NCBI GenBank assembly: GCA_007644065.1
Contig: VJWN01000006.1
Span: forward strand, 1,116,001 to 1,180,000
Source of the DNA: Margaritispora aquatica
Lineage: Eukaryota; Ascomycota; Leotiomycetes; Helotiales; Discinellaceae
Length of the DNA: 64,000 bases
Reading direction: 5' to 3'
Shown: positions 36,690 through 48,644 of the stretch, in pieces
Position numbering within the stretch: the first letter of the stretch is position 1
Layout of the letters: each line of letters starts with the position of its first letter
Notes under the pieces: model-generated
Databases searched by the model: none
The model's input: the letters and a program-made list of their open reading frames with translations, nothing else
What the model was told of the DNA's origin: nothing
Made by a program: the position numbers and the translations under genes

Positions 36690-38060
36690 TCTCAGCACTT
36701 GCTTGACGCTTGTGACTTAGAAAGATGCCCAGCACGTCTTGCCAAACAACTGTCAACACTACCTTGACATTGCTGAGAAAATAAATACTCTGCTTCGTGT
36801 ACTTGATGATATAACACAGCAAATCATGCCAAGTCTGCAGTGTCAGCACTTGCTCAATACTTCTGACAAGAAAGATGATCTTCTTTGCGTCTTTGAAACA
36901 CTGAACAGATACAGCGAAATCCGCCAAATGTGCAGAATCAACGCCGTGCGTAGACCCAATACCTTGATATTGCACATTTTGTCACACGTAACCACGATTC
37001 GATCTGCCGCATACATCCAAGATATAAATCAAGACACTGTCTTAGATTTGAACTCCTTCGGAGCTATCTCCGCTGGGGATTTTCCGTACTGTTCTGTCTT
37101 ATATGACTCCACTCTCTACCCCGGATCCGCAGCAGGATTTAGACGTTGCCAGAATGTAGTGAAGGCCCATTTATCGCGATGGTATGTCCACCTACGCTCG
37201 AAATTCGATGCCAAATGTTTTGATGTGCCACGAGCCTCCCCAGCAACTGTGCTCAGGATCGCATGGCTATGCTCGCCTTGTGTTTGATAACTGGACGTTG
37301 TAGTGGCACTGCCACATCTGCCACGAGAATCCCTTTGTATCTTGCCTGGTACGACGTTAGGCTCTTAATGACAAACTGGATTTCTTTGGCTCCTAAGAAG
37401 CCTTGTCTTGCATCGTGCCTTATGCGCACCACGAGATTCGTGTGTCCGGGATTGGACGTGTTTGTGTTGCTCTTCCGGTCGTGCCCAAGTACCGTGCAGC
37501 TGTGTGTGAGTTGACAAGCCTCCTGGAAACTTTGTTGAGGTAAGACCTTGCTGTGTACCATGCACGATCATAATGCCAATTATCGTGATTAGAGTGTTAA
37601 CTTTTGTTTAGAATGAAGGCGATGCATCGAGAAGATGGTCAGCGGAACCGACGAGATATCTTGGTTGAAGAGGGAAATCCCTATGTCCTCTGGCTATAAA
37701 GCTCATAGCTACTATCTGCCGTCTTCGTCCCAACTTTGAATGAACCGGAGGGACAAGTGCCTTGGCTTCAGGGACAGCTAGCAAGGATTGACGAAGAAAT
37801 CTTCAATACCTTAAAGTTAGTCCAGGTTCATGAATACGCCGCATACCGTACATCGTTAGTGTCTTGATCCCGAAACATCCACAGTTCCGCGCCATCTTTG
37901 AACCTCAACATCTAAATTAACCAGCTCGCAAAGCTCCAACAAGGCACTTCTTTACCATTGAGGATGCAAAAGGAGTTTAAATTGTTGCCTTTCTTCGAGG
38001 AGATACCGTATTAGGAGAACCTCCCAATATCTATACAAACTCTGCTCTCCAAATTGAGAT
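36690..38060 (+). pseudogene. Coding relics with ~90-bp internal repeats; unrecognised
   Basis: An open stretch at 36739-37287 (182 codons, no clear ATG) contains diverged repeats of about 90 bp. They begin near 36692 (CAGCACTTGCTTGACGCTTG), 36753 (CAACACTACCTTGACATTGC) and 36846 (CAGCACTTGCTCAATACTTC) and encode ~30-residue QH(L/Y)L-type segments. The first repeat is out of frame with the other two. Near 37730-37865 another protein-like stretch reads VPTLNEPEGQVPWLQGQLAR. Stops and frame changes separate these pieces and no continuous spliced model was found. It may be a decayed repeat-protein gene; no family recognised. Confidence 0.25.
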
Positions 38061-39083
38061 ACAGGATCCGAAGGAAGCTAACTAAAAATGACATCGTACA
38101 CCGCACCGCTTTTTTTTGCTAACCAGCGGCGACTTGCAGACGGTGTGGTCTCATCTAGAGCTTTTCAGGTCCCAGTCAATTGCTAGAGCAAAAGGTAGTG
38201 ACAGCTAGAATGCTCGATACTTCATGTTGTGGATAGACATGACCCTGGGCTCTCCACAATCTCCTCTTTCCCACACGGAGGAACAGGACTAGCAAACGAT
38301 CATGACGTTTAGAGAAATCAAATCCCACGAGGGGGAGAGCGAGAGCGAAAGAAAAGAAGAGGCCCAGAAGCTGGTATGTCACTCATCTTGAGCATTGATC
38401 ACTAGGAGGGTTTCGTCTTTCAATTAACCTTTCGAATCCGACGTCGTTCGCCAACTTCGCCCAAACTCAGAGGAGTGCAACTTAGCGGGACATAACTTTC
38501 CCAGAGATTGAAATAAGACTCTTCTCGCTCGTTTTACTGCATTGCCATTGCATTGGTCCCATTCTATCAACATTCATTGGTTTTTGTTCCTGTTCTCAAC
38601 TGGCTGAGAAAGACGACACGCCGAAAGACCGACGGCAAGTGACATTCCACACACCAAATTATTACCATCCTGATACAGAACGCAACAAGACCAGAAATAA
38701 ACTCCTCGCACTTCCGACAAGAATAATCCATAAGTCGTGAAGACATTACTCTCATTGATATCTCACGGCTCGCACCTGGGGAGATTGCTTACTCGTCCTG
38801 ACGTATTGCCCAATTGGCATCCTTGCTGCGAAACGCTGTCTCTTTTGGGAATTCAGGTTACGCCTCAATCCAACTGCTTTTACACTCGAAAGCTCCTACT
38901 TAAAGCTGAAGCTGGAAGCAAAACGATTACTTTGAAGTGCACCAGCGTTCCTTCCAATACTTCGTGGTGGCAGAATTTCACCATCAGCTTCCGGTCAAAC
39001 TCAATTTGAACTATATTTCTTCTCATCACCAACCTCCATCAACAAAACACCCGCCCATCCAATTGCTCTATTTCATTTTCGAT
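38061..39083. other. Intergenic, nothing recognised
   Basis: Promoter region of the sterol reductase. Small ORFs only. Confidence 0.45.
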
Positions 39084-40623
39084 ATGGAGGCAATTATCCT
39101 CCCTTCTTCTTCCCTACACAATAGCATCGACAGCCCCCATGTGTCACCCGAGAAATTGAACGGTTCCGCCAGACCTCGACTAGCTTCTTTCTCTAATACT
39201 CGTGATTCGAGCATCTCCTGGGGACGACATCATCATGGCTCATGGCTACATGCAATAGGATGTGGAAGCATCGTTTTCTGTTGTCCAACACTTGTGATCT
39301 TCCTTTGGATCTCACTTTCGTCGTTCAGCGGTTCGTTTTCTAGAGCCTATGAGACAATGACACAATTGGGCCCAATTGCATTCTTTTCGACTTACGCTCC
39401 ACGACCAGACGGAAAAGCGAGTCTAGGATATGGAGCTTGGCTGCTCTTCCAAGTTGCTCTTTATCAATTCCTACCAAGTAAGTTGAGCAGTGGTCAACTG
39501 ACTCCTGCGGGTAATCTTTTACAATACCGAACAAATGGACTACTCGCCTGGATTGTCACTCATGTCATTTTCGCGTTATGTGCGCTACACGGCATTGTAA
39601 ACCCAGCAATTATTGCCAATAACTGGCAGGGACTTCTAGTGGCAGCCAATGTATTTGGGTTTTTGTTGTCAGGATTGGCTTATGCAAAGGCTGTGCTGAG
39701 TCCAACGCACGCAGGTGATAGGAAGTTTAGTGGTTAGTTGTATTCTTAACTTTGTTTGGAGAGAAATTGTGAACTAAAACAAGCAGGATCAACAATGTAC
39801 GATTTCTACATGGGAGTCGAGCTCAATCCAAGATTCGGAAAATACTTCGACTTCAAGCTTTGGACTAATGGTAGACCAGGCATAATTGCATGGACACTCA
39901 TGTAAGAGTTCATCACATGATTTGTAGTTGTTAGCTAATGTCCCCAGCGACTTTTCCTTCATTGCATACCAGTATCACTTGCACGGGTACATTACCAAGT
40001 CAATTCTGTTGACATCATTACTCCACACCATTTATGTTGTGGATTTCTTTATCAACGAAGATTGGTATCTCAGGACAATTGACATTTGTCATGATCATTT
40101 CGGCTTCTACCTTGCTTGGGGATCCGTTGTCTGGCTGCCAGGCGTCTACACTCTTCAGACACAATACTTAGCTGTCAATCCTGTGATCTTGTCCAATTTC
40201 CAAGCTGGTTTCATCCTCTGCGCAGGCGTTGGTGGTTACGTTTTGTTTCGGTCTGTCAATCACCAAAAGGATCTAGTACGACGAACCAAGGGGGATTGTA
40301 TGCTTTGGGGCAAGCCCGCAAAGGTCGTCCGAGTCAAGTATCGCACGAAAGACGGACTCGAACACAACAGCATTTTGCTTTGCTCTGGCTGGTGGGGATA
40401 TGCGAGACATGTCAACTATTTTGGCGACCTCATTCTCTCATTCTCGATGTGTGCTACTTGTGGCTTCCAGAATCTATTGCCATGGACGTACGCCATTTTC
40501 ATGACCACACTCCTGATTCATCGATGCTGGAGAGACGAGGAACGCTGCTCATTGAAGTACGGCAAGGGATGGGAGCAATACTGCAAGCAGGTGAAATGGG
40601 TTATTGTTCCTGGAATTTATTGA
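39084..40623 (+). CDS. Sterol reductase, closest in motifs to delta-7 (7-dehydrocholesterol-type) reductase
   Basis: Polytopic ER enzyme of the ERG4/ERG24/DHCR7 family that reduces a sterol ring double bond with NADPH. Exons 39084..39732, 39787..39901 and 39948..40623 (introns 54 and 46 bp) give 479 aa, the length of DHCR7. Landmarks: [20 protein letters not shown] split by intron 1, [20 protein letters not shown], signature [19 protein letters not shown], and C-terminal [20 protein letters not shown] then YCKQV. The stretch [22 protein letters not shown] resembles DHCR7 (HLLPYFYIIYM...HRCLRDEHRC) more than ERG24 or ERG4. The N-terminal ~45 residues are soluble. The subfamily rests on motifs only; C-14 reductase is the alternative. 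Confidence 0.85.
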
Positions 40624-42160
40624 TTGCACTGTTTCCATAGACGGATAGAGTATAGTGATAGATTTTGTTTGGTGGGTTCGTGGAGGGTATTTTATTATGG
40701 TGAAGAAAGGCTTCGCTTGGACTGTGAGGCACTGGATGGTTTCTTTTCCTATGGTGATTGCTTATACTTAATTGGGTATATTAAACAAAAGGAAAAAAAC
40801 AAATCCCTATCTTATAGGGTGCTGAATAGCTACAGAACCAGGGGATCACTCAGCGATCTTTCAAGACGACCGACATCCTTTCTATTAAGCAACCTGAATT
40901 CGCCTCTCGTGAGGTACGACATTACGCTCATATTGCTCCCGTCAGGCTTACTTGATACAGCCGTGGACTTAAGAAATTAGGTTTGAAAATTGAATTGAAA
41001 TTGAAGTTGATGAAAATTGGAATTTGGCACTGGCCCTTCCCAACTGAGCCAACCAGGCCTAGCGGACTCAATTGAGGTGGTTCTGTCCGGCTTAAGCAAA
41101 TTTATAATCGAAGCGATAATCCTCCGACCGTGCTAGAAATTGAGTAATCTTTGGTTTGTTGACATGACAACAAAAGTTCTTCAATTTTTTCTTATCCTTC
41201 ATGACTTCAAGTTTCTGTCATATCAGAAATTTTCAGTGCGAGTTTTCTCTTCTGCAATCCAGTAGCAATACCGCGCGTTATTTCTGGTACTGAAGGAAAA
41301 TCTGCTGCCAAGTTGAAGTTTCCACCTGCGGCTTGCTTAATGGGACAGGCTATGGCATTCAACTAATTTCCAGTCAGTGTGTCTTCTTGTAAGTTCAAGT
41401 TTTCAACGAGACTTGCAGAATTAGGGAGAAATATTGATTCTCTCTTTTATTTGTTCAGAACAAATAGGTCTTCACAGGCCAAGGTGGGTATGTAAGACTA
41501 CCTCTGTCTTCCACACTTCTTGTCCCATGACATATAAGCCAGGCTGGAAGTATGTAATACCAATCAACTGCCTACCAGAACTTTGGCAGACCTCTCGATT
41601 AATGCATCGATCAAGAGTTTTGAACTGAGCATAAGACTTCAGACTACACCATCTGTAACCTTTTGGACTGCCTAGTTCATCTCGAAATCAACGAAGGTAG
41701 TAAGATAATAGCAGTCATTCTACATCTACTAGGAAGAATTGCAGCATGAGATCACTCGTGAATTAAAGCACAATAAGAGGTCTTGGAGCTACGACTTTCA
41801 AGCTCCAAGAATTCACTTTCCTAATCTGATTACAAACCATATCTTCAAGTATCGATAAACATAACTATCGGCGTAGGTATGCGTGTCACAGATACTTCGA
41901 AGCGCTGCTGCTCTACTAGATTTGACAGCTCTCAATCATTTTGCAATTCATGATTTTTGTTTCTGATTTCCATTGCAATTTTTTTTTTAATTCTGGCCTA
42001 GACTACGTCATGAAGTTTGTATATAAACTACAGCTCTCAATCATTTTCATGATTCATCAAGCTCTCATTCCGTTTATCTTAAAGAATCTTTAGCCTGTGT
42101 CGATATTTGTGCTTCAGTCATTCTTACTCAAGACATCTCCCTACTCTAGCACTTCTTGTC
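40624..42160. other. Intergenic; short direct repeat
   Basis: No gene supported. The word AGCTCTCAATCATTTT occurs twice about 100 bp apart (near 41929 and 42032), and an A/T homopolymer run lies near 41980. Otherwise featureless AT-rich sequence. Confidence 0.45.
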
Positions 42161-44052
42161 TTAACTCAACTTGACCACGTAGAGTTTGCCTTCGCGTTCA
42201 AATACAAAATTTACATGATCAGTGGAGTCTACCTCTAGCTTCGAAAGTTTTGTGTTATCCGAGTTGGTCGTAAGTGTAAGGGGTTCATCGCTATCTATAG
42301 TCTGGGGAGGAGCAAATTCTGGAAGAGTTTGAACGCGGTTGCTAGAATTAATCAGCAAACCTGGAAGGGGAGGATCTACCATCGGTTCAAGATGGATTGG
42401 AAGCCAGTATTTGCTGGAGTCATAAATTTGCTGACCCAATCCACGGCCAAAATTCTTCAAGGTCAACAAATCGTAGAAAGACTAAAGCAAGGTTAGTAAC
42501 CAAAATGACCATCAGTTGTGTGCTAATAACAATAGAAACTTACTATCTGGGACCCAGAGTGGGAGACAATGACATCTGTATGGATAGGCTCATAAACTAG
42601 AGCTGTAGCTTGTAGAATCTTGGTCATTATCTCGTTCGTGTCTTCTAACAGGAACTCGTTCGAGCCATTTGTTCCTCGTGCTTTCTTTCGGAGACGAACA
42701 ATCGCACCGTAGATATCCCAGAAAAATTTCTGCCTCTTCTTGTCTCCTAAAGCTCTCCGTCGCTGCAATACAAGCAGCTGTCATATTTTGTAACGTACTG
42801 ATCGGAGTGAATGGAATCGAGTGAGAGACCATATTCTTGATGCCCCTAACTCTGCGGCCTAGGCTCTTGATGCCGCTGTCATGCATCAATTGCAGGGCCG
42901 TTGATGCATTGCCTGTGAATGGTCAGCGATAGCTTGCGGTCTTGCTGGAATTCAATTGCTTACCTGGGACGCGACAGTCAAGCAGAGGTGTTGGCTCTGT
43001 GGCCCATTGACTGACGATGTTCGCATCCTTTAAGCTCTGGGGACAGTTCTTGGTCAACCAGTGATACTGGGCTGCACATAACACCAAATTCATGCCAACT
43101 ATAAGGAAAAACTGGCAATGTTCTGGCAAGTAGGTCTTATCTACTGCTGGATGTGTCTCAAAGACCTCCAAATCCTGAACTTGCTGTCCGCTTCTTCTAA
43201 GTGGAGGCTGTACTGATATTTTATCTCCTGTCTCTCGAACAATATTTGAATGTTGAGATCTTGATGGTCGTCCTGAACATGACTCGCTAATGATCTGTAG
43301 TCTTGTCAACACCACACTCGATACTTTGAAATGTGACAGAATAATCTTCTTCTACTTACAGGTCATACATCGGATGAGGCTTAACTTCTTGTCTGTGAGC
43401 CTAAGGAATGTGTAGTGGTCGATCCAAGCTGAGAGCTTTGCCTTGGCTGGGTGCCGAAGCCGAAGCCGTGAAGCGTATATCATTGGATGAATGCAGATTT
43501 CCGGCATTGCTCATCCGACCGGCCCATTGCCTGCTGGGATTGCCATCCCCACGGAATTGATGACGAGTTTGGGACTGTCCGATGATTCCACCGCCGCGAT
43601 GTTGCTCTGCGCGAGAACTATATCCAGGACTTGTACTGAACAAACCACGTGCTTGGAAAAAATGGTGGTGATTGAAAGGTTCAAGACCAGAGTTCCCAAA
43701 GGTTCCAAAGTTTCCATAACGATCCTGAGGAAAAGTAAAGCCGTGCGAGTGGTCTTCGAGGTTGCTTGGCTGGTGTTCAAGGCTCCTCGAGGAATTGGTG
43801 TTGATTCGTGTGGCTTGATAGTGGCTTCGCAGGTTAGCCGTGCTTCAATGAGTAAAGGACTTTTAGCTGCCATACCTGTCTTGATTTTGCTGCTCATATC
43901 CAATCTCTCCACCCAAGTCTCCTCCAAATCTGCCACCCACACTACGCACTCGCTTATTTGGCCCTTGTTTTGGATAATCTTCAGGCGTGGAAGGCTTTGC
44001 CTCCTCTACCAGAGCGGCTTTTCTCTTTTGTTTGTTTGTTGATCTTCCCCAT
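42161..44052 (-). pseudogene. Multi-exon hypothetical gene with an in-frame stop and possible frameshift
   Basis: Reconstructed exons: 44052..44010, 43963..43876, 43824..43360, 43286..42964, 42912..42544, 42481..42161. All junctions have GT..AG borders and consistent phase. The N-terminal part is basic and low-complexity (NKRVRSVGGRFGGDLGG, then His/Asn/Phe-rich). The C-terminal part looks globular (VFETHPAVDKTYLPEHCQFF; YDLLTLKNFGRGLGQQIYD). A TAG at 43401-43403 interrupts exon 3 although the frame continues to a good GTAAGT donor. In exon 5 the frame changes near 42725 (ESFRRQEE, then one base out, FFWDIYGAIV). That change could instead be a 52-bp intron from a GTACGT donor to a TTTAG acceptor. 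No family recognised. It is either a young pseudogene or two sequence errors. Confidence 0.45.
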
Positions 44053-46067
44053 ATCTGCAGTCTGTGTGCAGAACCGTAATTGAAAAATTACTTGGTTGAA
44101 CAATTGGGGAACTAAAAATGTTGGAAGGTTGTGGTTGGAGATCGCAAAAGTTCACAGCGAGACATGACCAAACCGCGAATTGAGTACGCTCCTTGAGGCC
44201 AAACTACCTGGATTCGACGAATGTCGGCCTTTTGCATCCGCTGGATCGTTTTCAAGCAGCCTTGCCCTGTCTACGATTCCTACTCACATCTCAAAGACAG
44301 ACTAGTATTTTGAAGCTGGGTATAGTTAAGCGAGCACATAAGCTGCAAATTTACCAAATAAAAACTGTTTCTGTTCATTACATTCATATGCCTCAAAGTT
44401 TCAAAGTGTTGATTAATCGAGTCACGTATTCCTTGCATGCAACTAAACTATCAGAGTAAGAATACGACACTATATTGCTAGATCTAATGTCAATATACCC
44501 CTCACAGTGGTGATAATTGTCTAAGTAATAAGGCTTGTGATGCAGACCTGGAAACCTTAACACTTTGAGCATATCAACCTGTGGGAACTCAAATCTACCT
44601 GGAAGTGTAATAAGTAAGCCGCGTCACATACCGATAGACTCCTCCTCCTCTAAGGCAGCCCACGAGTACCTAGTGCTCTAGAACCGTTTATTATTGATAT
44701 TGTAAAATATCAAGCTATGAAATCCACGAGATTCTAGATCTAGAATTTGGGTCAGGTTCTACGTCGCCATTGTTTATTCCATCCGCAAATATCAAATGTA
44801 CGTTACAGAAATAAACGCAGTGGAAAAAAAGTCGGATAGCATACAAAGAACTGTGAAAAATGTGGTTTGTGTCTATGTGGTCCTGTAATGTCAAAGATTT
44901 CAGATGCTATGTCAACAAAATATATTTTGCAAAAGCTACTAAACCAGTAGTACATAATTCCGCAAGAAGAACGACTTTCTAAAATAGAACTAAATTGCCC
45001 AATTGCAACACATAGGACCTCGTGCATTATTGACTATTGGACTCGAGATTACCTTACGTTCGTGGCTTTATGTATGTTCTTGAAGTGAAAAGGGGGTGAC
45101 CGAAAAGGGTCTAAAGTGTTTAGGTCTCTGGCTTTTTGATCTAGGAACTCATATCATCTAGATTTTAGATGTAAGTGATTGAAGTTTTGTTAAGAACAAT
45201 TTGAAGAGAGTTCAAGGGTATGGGAAATATTGCTTTGAGGGTGAGTCTTTGTGTTGAGAGCACTGAAGAGGAAGATGAAAAAAAAAAGAAATTGCATAAG
45301 CTTCCAGCATTACTGAAAGCTTTTTTGTGTTTTAGAAGTCATATTGCCAGATGTCGAGTTGATCTGCACTGGCATGAATGATTTCTTCCATATTAGTTTA
45401 TAGGATGGTTTTTAGGTCACAAAAAGACCACACAAGGCTGAAAGGAAATAGGATTGACTTTAGTGGATGCTAGATAGTGGGGGCGAGAGGGATGCACAAT
45501 TTTACATCTCTATCTCTGCTTGAGTTACTGTAGGCTCTTCAGATTGCTGGAATAAGTTATGTAGGAGTAGGAACGAGGGGAGATGGAACATGCTTGCTAA
45601 TTGAAAGGATGAGATCTCTGATGAAAAACATCAAAGACAATTTACGAAGCTGGTTTGATCCTCACACAGTAGTCATGAATGCCAAGAGAATTAAGCGAAT
45701 TTTAGCATTGAGCAAAAGGGGCGGGGTCATACTTACCTCGACATCCTCCTATCTGTCAGGATCTCGACGAGTCCATGAAGTTCCACGTTGAATTATTTCT
45801 GTGTTTACTCAATTTTGCCTTTGATTGAGACTGGCATTCTGTACACTAATTGATGAAAAGTTTGAAACTGCAATGTATGAATTAAGACGCATAGTGGCAA
45901 CGAGCATGTGTACAAAATAGAAACCTGACATGAAGAACTTGATCTATTTTAGAGAAAATAGTGAGCGACACGCAATATAGCTAGGGAAGGAAACAAGTCG
46001 TGATTATGACTTTCATCATCAGTCGAGATCCCATATTTATGACCTGGACAAGCAACCTTTTAGAAAA

Positions 46068-46083
46068 GGGGGGGGGGGGGGGG
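46068..46083 (+). repeat. 16-nt poly-G tract
   Basis: Uninterrupted G16, the longest homopolymer in the window, in an otherwise AT-rich spacer. Length may be unreliable. Confidence 0.9.
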
Positions 46084-46523
46084 CAAATTTGAAATGGTAT
46101 CTGAGTGTAACATGAACAATTCTTGGTGTTATTTTGAAGATCTTAACTGCCATGACATGTTATAGCAAGTGAACAGAACAGTAAGTCGTCAGAACTTAGT
46201 TCTCATCAGTTGCTCTAGATCTTCGCGCTTGCCGAACAAATTACTTCTCAACGAATTATTATACAGAGTACACTTGCAACGATAAGTAGAGTCAAGACCT
46301 CCATCACCGTTATCTCAAGCATTTTTCGATTATTTTATCAAAATCTACATTTGCACTTTACGAACCGAAAGCTATAGAGATGGAAATGACGTTGTCGTTG
46401 ATGCTTGGCATCGGAGATCCTTCGAAAGCAGTGCTCGATTCTTAGTCAGCAATTTCCAATGGTACAGTGCCACTCTTCCCCACAATCCCACCGCAACCCC
46501 AGCCACCCCCCCACACTGTTGAG

Positions 46524-46553
46524 AACAAGAACAAGAACAAGAACAAGAACAAG
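46524..46553 (+). repeat. (AACAAG)5 hexanucleotide repeat
   Basis: Five perfect copies. The frame reading Arg-Thr dipeptides through it is not a credible gene. Confidence 0.9.
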
Positions 46554-47061
46554 GAGGACAAACTCTCACCCTCCCCGCAAAATCAGAAGCTTTCTTTTTC
46601 AATAGTCTGTTGTTGATTGGTATTTCATGTGTGAAGTCAACGAAAACCAAATACCGAATTGCAATTGCATTTATTGATTCTTCCTATGTGCATTGTACCT
46701 TAATCTCTTTACTCAGAACTGGAGGGAGTCAGTCAACCTCAATATACTCAGCTATCCTGCTCCAGACTCAAATAACCAAAGTGTGCAGTGTCCATACGCG
46801 CCAAGAGCTAGATCTCTCGTCTTCCTTTTTGCCGAGGGGTAGATCTCAACACCGAGATACAACCGTCACCATTCCCATCCCCAAGTTTCCCAGCCGCCTC
46901 ATTCCCGAGACTATTTCCAATCCTAGTTGCTCTCGTGCTTGGGACAATTGCATCTAGACTTTTTTCCTGATTATATATATCTCTTTGCTAGCCGCTTTGT
47001 GTTCGTCTCCTTCTATTATTTATAACCTCGGCACAAGCACCAGCAGTATTACACTGCGACA

Positions 47062-48644
47062 ATGGCTTTGACAGGAGCAGAGATAGCCAAGCACAACTCG
47101 AGAGAGTCGTGCTGGGTGATCGTGCATGGAAAAGCTTATGATGTGACAGAGTTTCTACCTGGTATGCTATCGGTTTGGGAGACATTGGGTACTGCTAATG
47201 ATTTGCAGAGCATCCTGGTGGACCTAAGATCATTTTGAAGTATGCAGTAAGTGACGATTGAAACCAACAGCTTATAATTGCACTAATAGACAACCAGGGC
47301 AAAGATGCAACCGAAGAATACGAACCAATTCACCCCCCGGATACCTTGGACAAGTTCCTAGATAAGTCGAAACACTTGGGCGAAGTAGACATGAAGACAG
47401 TTAAGCAGGATGTCAAGATTGCATCACCAGACGAAGATGAAAGGCAGCAGAAGATTGCGAACATGCCAATCTTGGAAGAATGCTACAATCTGATGGACTT
47501 CGAGGCCGTGGCGAGAGGCGTCATGAAGAAGACCGCGTGGGCATACTACTCCAGCGGTGCGGATGATGAGATTACGATGCGAGAGAACCACTCCGCATTC
47601 CACAAGATATGGTTCCGACCACGGATTCTGGTGGATGTGGAGAAGATCGACTTCTCGACCACGATGCTAGGCACGAAGGTCGATATTCCATTCTACGTTA
47701 CTGCGACTGCATTAGGGAAACTGGGAAATCCGGAAGGAGAGGTTGTCCTGACCCGGTCGGCTAAGAAGCATAATGTGATTCAGATGATTCCGACTCTTGC
47801 TTCTTGCTCGTTCGACGAGATTATGGACGCTGCTGAGGCAGACCAAGTGCAATGGATGCAGCTTTATGTTAACAAGGATCGTGCAATTACCAAGAAGATT
47901 ATCCAGCACGCTGAGTCTCGAGGTTGCAAGGGTTTATTTATCACAGTTGATGCACCTCAACTTGGGCGGAGAGAGAAGGATATGCGATCAAAATTCACGG
48001 ATACTGGCTCCAATGTGCAAGCTGGAGATAAGACTGATACCTCTCAGGGAGCAGCTCGAGCGATTTCAAGTTTTATTGACCCATCTCTGAGCTGGAAGGA
48101 TATTCCGTGGTTTCTATCAATCACCAAGATGCCCATCCTTCTGAAGGGTGTCCAGAGAGTCGAAGACGTGATTAGAGCCATCGAAGTCGGTGTCCACGGT
48201 GTGGTGCTCTCAAACCACGGAGGCAGACAGCTCGACTTTGCGCGTTCTGGGATTGAGGTTCTGGCTGAAGTCATGCCTGTGCTCCGGGAGAGAGGATGGG
48301 AAAATAGAATCGAGATTTACATTGATGGTGGTGTGAGGAGAGCGACAGACATTATTAAAGCTCTGTGCTTAGGTGCAAAGGGTGTCGGTATTGGACGGCC
48401 GTTCCTCTATGCCATGTCTGCTTATGGACAGCCTGGTGTTGACCGTGCTATGCAGCTCTTAAAGGACGAGATGGAGATGAATATGAGACTGATCGGATGC
48501 TCGAGTATTGATCAGTTGAATCCGACTTTGGTCGATACGAGAGGACTGAGTATGCACACTGTTTCTGGACCATCAGACACTCTTGGTTTGTCTGTCTATG
48601 ACCCTCTGGTCAATCCAAAGGAGAAGACACGGGCAAAGCTGTAG
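47062..48644 (+). CDS. Flavocytochrome b2-like FMN-dependent 2-hydroxyacid dehydrogenase with cytochrome b5 domain
   Basis: Exons 47062..47161, 47209..47246 and 47298..48644 (introns 47 and 51 bp) give 494 aa. Residues 1-~75 form a cytochrome b5 domain: heme ligands H35 in FLPEHPGG and H58 in EPIHPPDT. The FMN alpha-hydroxyacid dehydrogenase barrel follows: [11 protein letters not shown] (~127-137), [21 protein letters not shown], and SNHGGRQLD with the catalytic base H353 and R356, then [16 protein letters not shown] and GIGRPFLYA. This is the architecture of yeast L-lactate dehydrogenase (cytochrome b2). No mitochondrial presequence is seen; the protein begins at the b5 domain, so a cytosolic location or an unseen upstream exon is possible. 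The likely substrate is L-lactate or a related 2-hydroxyacid. Confidence 0.9.

Larger units (their letters stand above)
44053..47061. other. 3.0-kb intergenic region with simple repeats
   Basis: No gene supported. G16 homopolymer at 46068-46083. (AACAAG)5 at 46524-46553. A TATATATAT-like run lies near 46972-46981, about 80-90 bp upstream of the flavocytochrome ATG, and is a plausible core promoter. Confidence 0.45.

Noticed and set aside
46068..46083. G16 tract as a quadruplex regulatory element
   Set aside because: A homopolymer in a gene-free spacer is more simply slippage, and its length may be an assembly artefact.
46405..46605. ORF encoding an Arg-Thr repeat
   Set aside because: Produced by translating the (AACAAG)5 microsatellite on the plus strand; no surrounding coding signal.
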